Source: Deltaproteobacteria bacterium (GTDB taxonomy: Bacteria; Desulfobacterota; Syntrophia; Syntrophales; UBA2210). From it: DNA of 11,487 nt. Made by a program: the position numbers and the translations under genes. Under the pieces are notes generated by a model that ran no database searches, was not told the DNA's origin, and worked only from the letters and a program-made list of their open reading frames with translations. Position 1 is the stretch's first letter. Every line of letters starts with the position of its first letter. Positions 6,739-11,487 of this stretch are shown piece after piece. The DNA lies in contig JAUVXT010000062.1 in NCBI GenBank assembly GCA_030603465.1, forward strand, positions 1 to 11,487. Reading direction: 5' to 3'.

Positions 6739-7577
6739 CTGTAGAGAATATCTTAACGGTAGATCTTGAGGATTGGTTTCACATCTGCGGCGTCGATGAT
6801 GTGCTGCCCCAATCCAAGTGGCCCCAACTGGAGAGCCGCGTCGAGGCCAACACGCTGAAGATTTTGCGTGTACTGCGCTCATTCGATGTGAGGGCCACCT
6901 TTTTTGTCCTCGGATTTATAGCGGAACGACATTCCGGTCTCATAGAGCACATCCTGCGCGATGGTCATGAAATAGCCAGCCATGGATATGCCCATCGACG
7001 TGTTTACGAAATGACGCCTAAACAATTTCAGACCGACCTGGAACGATCAGTCGATATCATTACCGGCATCACGGGGGAATCCGTCAGAGGGTTCAGGGCC
7101 CCCGAATGGTCCATACGGGATGATTCTCTATGGGCGCTCGACATACTTGCGCAACAGGGATTCGATTATGATTCCAGTATGGCGCCCCTCCCCATCATCG
7201 GAAACCCCCGCTATGCAAAAAACCCGCATGAGATATCACTGGATGACGGTTCTTTGTGGGAAATTCCCCCCCTTGTGGGGACAACGCCCCTGGTCAATCT
7301 CCCCCTTGGCGGAGGTTGGGGTTTGCGATTTTTCCCCTATGCGCTGATTCGGCACATCATCCGCGCATTGAACAATGCGGGACAACCGGCACTTATATTC
7401 CTCCACCCCAGAGAATTTGACAGCCATAGACCGTCGGTGCCGCTGTCTCTCGTCAAAAGATTTGTCGTCAACGGCGGCATTGCCAGTACCGGGAAAAGAC
7501 TGAAGCGTTTACTCAGCGATTTCGAATTTACCACCATTGCCGGTTTCCTGAAAGACAGGAAAAATCATTGCAATTGA
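6735..7577 (+). CDS. Polysaccharide deacetylase, NodB homology domain
   Basis: This 280-residue protein begins at a GTG that overlaps the ATP-grasp TGA (GTGA, 6735-6738). The short N-terminus before NILTVDLEDWFH is as expected for the PEP-CTERM/exopolysaccharide-associated subgroup. Motifs in order are the catalytic and metal aspartates in TVDLEDWF (Asp10, Asp13), the metal histidines in SHGYAH (His83, His87), RGFRAPEWS (Arg121), FDYDSSM (143-149) and the C-terminal FLHPREFD (His224). There is no signal peptide, so it probably acts in the cytoplasm or at the inner face of the membrane. It should remove N-acetyl groups from a glycan or glycolipid-linked amino sugar. Inference: it would expose an amine that the coupled ATP-grasp ligase could acylate. 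Confidence 0.9.
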   Translation: MTVENILTVDLEDWFHICGVDDVLPQSKWPQLESRVEANTLKILRVLRSFDVRATFFVLGFIAERHSGLIEHILRDGHEIASHGYAHRRVYEMTPKQFQTDLERSVDIITGITGESVRGFRAPEWSIRDDSLWALDILAQQGFDYDSSMAPLPIIGNPRYAKNPHEISLDDGSLWEIPPLVGTTPLVNLPLGGGWGLRFFPYALIRHIIRALNNAGQPALIFLHPREFDSHRPSVPLSLVKRFVVNGGIASTGKRLKRLLSDFEFTTIAGFLKDRKNHCN

Positions 7578-7587
7578 AGGCGTTCAT

Positions 7588-8112
7588 GTGTATATGTTTT
7601 CCCCTGTTATGCTCGATATTTTGACGTTTTTTAAAAATAATCTTTCCGATCATTTTGTCATATATTTCATCCCTCTCTATATTCTGGGTGGCAGACCTGC
7701 TGCCGTGCTTACTGCTAAGTTGCTGGGATTGAAGATGACCTTGGTACTACCTGTGGTAGTCTTACTGGATACGCTTCAGATACCGCTGTTTTATTTTATT
7801 TATGATACAATATCTGACAGGTTTCTGATACGGAAACTGCACGATAAAACAACAAAAAGAGAAAGCGCCCTCCTGCAGACCAGACTTTTCCGATGGATGC
7901 GTGTCATGGGTGCGCCGGGTGTCGTCGCTGTTGCGATGCTACCGGTGAAGGGGTGCGGCATGTGGAGTGGAGTGCTTCTGTCTAAACTCCTCAATTTTTC
8001 CAGACAGGGCAGTTATCTGCTCCTGATTTGCGGCAGTATACTGGGGTGTGCCTTTCTTCTCGGTCTGGGGGAAGGCATCTTGAGGGTGTGGGGACTGGTG
8101 ATCGAAGGATGA
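7588..8112 (+). CDS. Small polytopic membrane protein, resembles small multidrug export family (PF06695-like)
   Basis: This 174-residue protein has four hydrophobic segments, at about 22-46, 50-73, 109-136 and 142-164, with a basic cytoplasmic-type loop between the middle two (RKLHDKTTKRES). The segment VAVAMLPVKGCGMWSGVLL resembles the conserved P-x-G-x-G-x-W-x-G pattern of the COG2426/PF06695 small export proteins. The match is moderate and made by eye. I chose the GTG at 7588 because GAAGG ends about seven bases upstream; an in-frame ATG at 7594 is the alternative. It starts 10 bases after the deacetylase stop, inside the same operon. The transported substrate is unknown, and the family's drug-export name rests on little evidence. 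Confidence 0.6.
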   Translation: MYMFSPVMLDILTFFKNNLSDHFVIYFIPLYILGGRPAAVLTAKLLGLKMTLVLPVVVLLDTLQIPLFYFIYDTISDRFLIRKLHDKTTKRESALLQTRLFRWMRVMGAPGVVAVAMLPVKGCGMWSGVLLSKLLNFSRQGSYLLLICGSILGCAFLLGLGEGILRVWGLVIEG

Positions 8113-8192
8113 ATGAATATGCCGGGGATTACGGGGTTATTGCCGATTTTCTGATGGAAAAATATTTTCCCGACAGAAAAAGAGTAGATTAA
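8109..8192 (+). CDS. Possible 27-residue small ORF
   Basis: An ATG at 8109 overlaps the preceding gene's TGA (ATGA), the typical arrangement for translational coupling. It runs 27 codons (MNEYAGDYGVIADFLMEKYF and seven more residues) to a TAA, 12 bases before the exporter start. There is no membrane segment and no recognised domain. It may be a truncated remnant of a larger gene, a coupling leader, or chance. It fills most of the 92-bp gap between the small membrane protein and the RND exporter. Confidence 0.2.
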   Translation: MNEYAGDYGVIADFLMEKYFPDRKRVD

Positions 8193-8204
8193 GAGGCCAT
8201 TTCA

Positions 8205-10730
8205 TTGCATGGAATCATATACCGATTCTACAAATATATTCTCATAGTAACCCTCGTGCTGACAGTGGCGGCGGTCATGTCCGCCCTGCGATTGAGACTG
8301 GATCTCAATTTTTTTTCCCTTCTCCCTCCCGATAACAGGAGTATTCAAAGTTTCCTTGACGTGACGGAGGCCGCCGGGGGCCATGCCCTCGTCATCGCTC
8401 TCGTAGACATGCCGCCCCGTCAGGAGAGGGAAAAATCCGAGGCCATTATAGAGGGCCTGTCCGGAAAGCTGGCAACACTTCCCGAGGTTGGTGCCGTTGA
8501 ATATAAGATCGGAGATGATCGATCGACCGGTCTGCTCCGTTCAGTTCTGGAATACCTCCCCCTCTTTATAAAAAAAGGGGATCTGGACGAAGTGGCCCAT
8601 AAACTTTCCGACGTGGGGATAGAAAAACAGATTGCCGAGAATAAAAGACTGCTCATGACGCCCCTCGGCATCGCCGCAAAGGATCTTATCTATACCGATC
8701 CCCTGGGTCTGTCCGAGGCATTGATGGGTGGCATGCCTTCACACACAGTTAGAGGATCATTCACATCTGAACAGGACTATTATGCCTTTGATGATGGGAA
8801 GACCTACCTCATCTTCATCAAGCCGGTGAGGCCTCCCCAGGACATTGCCTTCAGTAAAAAACTGATGGGGCGGCTGAGACATATTGAAGAAACGGCATTG
8901 TCGGAATTGGCCCACATCCATGATATGGACGCCGGAAAAATACAGGTCTCCTATACGGGCGGATACCCGATAGCGGTGAGCGATGAGGCGACGACCAGGA
9001 AGGACATAAAGGTTACGCTTCTCACCTCTCTCATAGGCGTTCTCCTTCTCTTCGGCCTCGCTTTCAGGACATGGAAGATCCTTTTCTATGTGGGCCTATC
9101 TCTCGTCATAAGCCTCGTGTGGACGCTGGGATTCGCGGGCATCGTCTTCCGCCATCTCAATATTCTGACCTGCGTCTTTTCCTGTGTTCTGATCGGCCTG
9201 GGGATCGATTTCGCCATTCATCTCGTCAACCGCTATTTCTCTGAAGAAAAAATGAGTATGGACATATCCCGGCGTCTTCAGCATACATTCAGGGAATGTG
9301 GACCGGGTATCCTGATCGGGGCGGTCACAACGGCGGCGGCCTTTTATGCTATTGCCATATCCGACTTCAGGGGGTTCAGGGAATTGGGAATTATTACGGG
9401 GACGGGTATTCTCCTCTGCATGGCCGTCATGGTCTTCGTCCTCCCCGCGCTGCTCGTCTTCTTCTCCGGTGAAAGGGAGGATGAAAAAAAGATTGTTATC
9501 GGCGGTTTCGGTATAAAGCCGGCCATTGACAGGCTCGTGCAACGCCCGCGATCCCTTCTTGCTGTCTCCTTCGCGGTAATTCTCCTTCTTGCAGTCATCG
9601 GACACGGGGTGAAATTTGATGACAATCTGAGGAATTTTCGCGCCGCCAAAAATGAGGTCTTCCGCCTTCAGGAAAAGGTTGCACGCTGGCTGGGGGGATC
9701 TATGGGCCGGACATTTCTCGTTGTAAAGGGTAAAACAGAATCCCGCACAATGGAGATGAGCGCGCGGGCATCGGATGCCCTTGATGAACTGCGGCAAGAG
9801 GGCGTCATTGCCGGCTTCAGATCGATCAACCAGTATCTGGTTTCGCCGGAAGAACAGAAGCGCAATCGGGGCCTTGTCCGACAAAACCCAGCGGCCTTTG
9901 ACATGGAACGGATTCGGGAGACCTTTCATCGTGCCCTGGAAGAAAATGGCTTTGAAAGAGTAAGCCCTTATGACGATTATATGGAACACCTCTCCCGCGC
10001 CTTTTCTCAAGAGCGGGTACTCCTGCCATCGGTTCTCAATGACAGGGGGATGGAAAAACGCATAAAACCCCTCTTCTTTCAGCGGGACGGGTCTTTTTCA
10101 TCTATCATATATATTGCCCCTTCAAGGGATCTCTGGTCCCGCTCAGAAACAGCAAGCTTTGCAGAGATGGTGACGGGGAAACTGGCGGCGAAGGGGATTG
10201 CGCCAGACAACTATACGCTTACCGGTTCCAGCCTCCTTTCGGCCGAGCTGAGACGACTCATAATGGATAATCTGCGATGGGCCCTCTGGCTGGCCTGTAT
10301 GGGCATCGCCGTTGTTCTTCTCCTATACTATCGAAACCTGAAATTATTCGCTCTTGCCCTACTTCCCGTCATACTGGGAATGGCCGTCCTGACCGGCATC
10401 ATGGCCATCTTCAGGATCGATTTCAATTTCCTGAATGTCATCGTTATTCCCATGATTGTGGGGATCGGTATCGACGACGGGGTGCATCTTACCAATACCT
10501 TTCGCGGAAAAGGCGATGTTGACATCGTATCGGAAATCAGCCTGACGGGGAGGGCCGTATTGTTGACCTCTCTCACCACCCTTATCGGATTCGGTTCTAT
10601 CGTCCTTGCCCACTATCCGGGTCTGAAGAGTATGGGATATGTGGCAGTCATAGGTATCGGCGCCTGCATGCTCGTCGCGCTCCTTGTCCTGCCACCCATT
10701 TTTTATCTGTTGCGATCGCGGGAGAAATAG
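8205..10730 (+). CDS. RND superfamily exporter, MMPL/HpnN-like
   Basis: This 841-residue protein has the two-fold RND layout. One N-terminal transmembrane helix (about 8-27) is followed by a large periplasmic loop to about 265, a bundle of five helices (about 270-425), a helix near 450-470, a second periplasmic loop to about 690, and a last helix bundle to the end. The paired helix-4-type motifs GLGIDFAIHL (Asp335) and GIGIDDGVHL (Asp757, Asp758) are the proton-relay signature of MMPL/SSD-type RND proteins. The length and repeat layout are like hopanoid-associated HpnN and the MMPL proteins of aryl-polyene clusters, which move lipids from the inner membrane. The start is TTG at 8205, supported by AGAGG eight bases upstream; the next in-frame ATG would remove most of the first helix. 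Inference: it exports the lipid product of this locus. Confidence 0.9.
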   Translation: MHGIIYRFYKYILIVTLVLTVAAVMSALRLRLDLNFFSLLPPDNRSIQSFLDVTEAAGGHALVIALVDMPPRQEREKSEAIIEGLSGKLATLPEVGAVEYKIGDDRSTGLLRSVLEYLPLFIKKGDLDEVAHKLSDVGIEKQIAENKRLLMTPLGIAAKDLIYTDPLGLSEALMGGMPSHTVRGSFTSEQDYYAFDDGKTYLIFIKPVRPPQDIAFSKKLMGRLRHIEETALSELAHIHDMDAGKIQVSYTGGYPIAVSDEATTRKDIKVTLLTSLIGVLLLFGLAFRTWKILFYVGLSLVISLVWTLGFAGIVFRHLNILTCVFSCVLIGLGIDFAIHLVNRYFSEEKMSMDISRRLQHTFRECGPGILIGAVTTAAAFYAIAISDFRGFRELGIITGTGILLCMAVMVFVLPALLVFFSGEREDEKKIVIGGFGIKPAIDRLVQRPRSLLAVSFAVILLLAVIGHGVKFDDNLRNFRAAKNEVFRLQEKVARWLGGSMGRTFLVVKGKTESRTMEMSARASDALDELRQEGVIAGFRSINQYLVSPEEQKRNRGLVRQNPAAFDMERIRETFHRALEENGFERVSPYDDYMEHLSRAFSQERVLLPSVLNDRGMEKRIKPLFFQRDGSFSSIIYIAPSRDLWSRSETASFAEMVTGKLAAKGIAPDNYTLTGSSLLSAELRRLIMDNLRWALWLACMGIAVVLLLYYRNLKLFALALLPVILGMAVLTGIMAIFRIDFNFLNVIVIPMIVGIGIDDGVHLTNTFRGKGDVDIVSEISLTGRAVLLTSLTTLIGFGSIVLAHYPGLKSMGYVAVIGIGACMLVALLVLPPIFYLLRSREK

Positions 10731-10760
10731 ATTTTTGAAATCTTGTCTGAAAACAACGGG

Positions 10761-10797
10761 GTGATTAGACTACTCTTTTCGAAATATCCCTAATCAC
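10761..10797. terminator. Inverted repeat between convergent genes, possible bidirectional terminator
   Basis: GTGATTAG (10761-10768) and CTAATCAC (10790-10797) form a perfect 8-bp stem with a 21-base loop. They lie 30 bases after the exporter stop, and the right arm contains the stop codon of the convergent LOG-like gene. The position fits termination from both sides, but the stem is AT-rich, the loop is long and no T-tract follows. Confidence 0.3.
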
Positions 10798-11305
10798 GAT
10801 TCATCGGGGAGAGGATTTCATCCAGCTTTTCGATAGCATCCTCTGCCGAATCGACAACATGGCACAGATAATCTCCCTCCATTGTGAAACGAGGCGCATT
10901 AAGGGCGATGACAGGAATGCCCCCTTTCAAGGCCAGCACCATCTCAGAAAGCGTTCCCGGCCCCCCAGCCAGTGCGATGATCAGGTGGGGCGTCTTTGCG
11001 TTGATGATAATGAGCGCCTCATACATTCCGGTGTAAATGGGAATGTCGATGAATTCGTTGGGATAACCGGCAAGAGGGCGTTCCTTATCATTGGGGAGAA
11101 CGCCGATGACCAGTCCTCCCGCCATATATGCCCCCCGCGATGCTGCGCGCATGACACCCGTTCCCCCTCCCGTCAGGAGGACATGTCCCCTCTTTGCTAT
11201 GGCTTCACCAATGATGTGTGCTTCATCCATGGAAATGTTGTCGTCCCGGTGACTCCCCATGATTCCCACAATAAAGGGTTTTCTTCTGATCGATAATGTC
11301 TGCAT
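10790..11305 (-). CDS. LOG / TIGR00725-like Rossmann-fold protein
   Basis: This 171-residue protein belongs to the lysine decarboxylase-like (LOG, SLOG) superfamily. The N-terminal strand FIVGIMGSH, the LLTGGGTGVMRAASRGA segment (GGGTG at 46-50), VIGVLPN, and the nucleotide-binding signature AGGPGTLSE (113-121) occur in the expected order. The signature begins AGG rather than the PGG of classical LOG cytokinin-type phosphoribohydrolases, which is closer to the TIGR00725 branch. Biochemical function in that branch is uncertain, but nucleotide binding or nucleoside-phosphate hydrolysis is likely. The ATG at 11305 has GAGGT five bases upstream and a good promoter. It is convergent with the exporter operon and probably unrelated to the lipid pathway. 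Confidence 0.85.
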   Translation of the reverse strand: MQTLSIRRKPFIVGIMGSHRDDNISMDEAHIIGEAIAKRGHVLLTGGGTGVMRAASRGAYMAGGLVIGVLPNDKERPLAGYPNEFIDIPIYTGMYEALIIINAKTPHLIIALAGGPGTLSEMVLALKGGIPVIALNAPRFTMEGDYLCHVVDSAEDAIEKLDEILSPMNRD

Positions 11306-11333
11306 AATACCTCGGTGTGTTTCTGTTTTTGAT

Positions 11334-11363
11334 AGTATAAAAGATTTGTGTCTGTTGTCTCAA
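11334..11363 (-). promoter_or_regulatory. Sigma-70-type promoter for the LOG-like gene
   Basis: Read on the minus strand, TTGAGA (11358-11363) and TATACT (11334-11339) each match the consensus at five of six positions, with an 18-base spacer. The -10 lies 28 bases upstream of the ATG at 11305, leaving room for the GAGGT ribosome site. Confidence 0.5.
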
Positions 11364-11487
11364 GGGTTAAATGTATGGGAGTTGTTGCCTGAGTCAAAAT
11401 TCTTTTAAGCGGTCGTTACAGTGCTTTTTGCCAATAAATCTTGGCGAAGCGGAAGGATAGCGATTTAAAGAATCATCGTGGATATCC

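Noticed and set aside
9096..10010. A 304-codon open frame on the minus strand
   Set aside because: It runs antisense inside the RND exporter and its translation is rich in charged residues with no domain signature, as expected of a shadow frame.
11394..11487. Possible C-terminus of a minus-strand gene running in from the right edge
   Set aside because: A frame of about 30 codons is open to the edge and ends in TGA at 11394-11396, but it is too short, with no recognisable motif or codon signal. I see nothing else in 11364-11487.

Overview
The window looks like a piece of an anaerobic, Gram-negative bacterial chromosome. I infer a deltaproteobacterial (Desulfobacterota-like) or similar lineage from three things: a cobalamin-dependent radical SAM enzyme, an RND/MMPL lipid-type exporter, and GC-rich palindromic repeats between genes. 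Taxonomy cannot be settled from this sequence alone. There are no rRNA, tRNA, CRISPR, phage or IS transposase genes.

Left half (about 1-5165, all on the minus strand): a compact type II fatty-acid/polyketide-like cluster. In transcription order it encodes a FabG-like ketoreductase, an acyl carrier protein, a hotdog thioesterase, a catalytically complete ketosynthase (KS-alpha), a second ketosynthase-like protein lacking the Cys-His-His catalytic set (KS-beta, chain-length-factor-like), and a B12-binding radical SAM enzyme cut by the left edge. The last three genes are tightly packed. A 190-bp stretch of palindromic repeat DNA separates the ACP gene from the thioesterase gene. No acyltransferase, dehydratase or enoyl reductase is visible, so those steps must come from housekeeping enzymes or from genes beyond the left edge.

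Centre (5166-5559): a 394-bp divergent intergenic region. It carries a diverged inverted copy of the repeat found at 4006-4118, so the ketoreductase-ACP pair is bracketed by inverted repeats. This copy is split by an insert of about 140 bp holding a nested palindrome.

Right half (5560-10730, plus strand): an apparent operon of an ATP-grasp ligase, a NodB-type polysaccharide deacetylase that overlaps it by 4 bases, a small membrane protein resembling the small multidrug export family, and an 841-residue RND/MMPL exporter with a TTG start. At the right end a convergent gene (10790-11305, minus) encodes a LOG/TIGR00725-like Rossmann protein with a recognisable promoter.

Taken together (inference): the KS-alpha/KS-beta pair, ACP and ketoreductase would build an acyl or polyene chain, the thioesterase would release it, the radical SAM enzyme would modify it, and the divergent MMPL protein could move the lipid product outward. 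The ATP-grasp and deacetylase genes suggest a cell-surface glycan or amide conjugate. The layout resembles aryl-polyene clusters, and also the FabF/ACP/FabG/radical SAM groupings proposed for ladderane synthesis, but lacks hallmark genes of either in this window. The product is therefore unknown.
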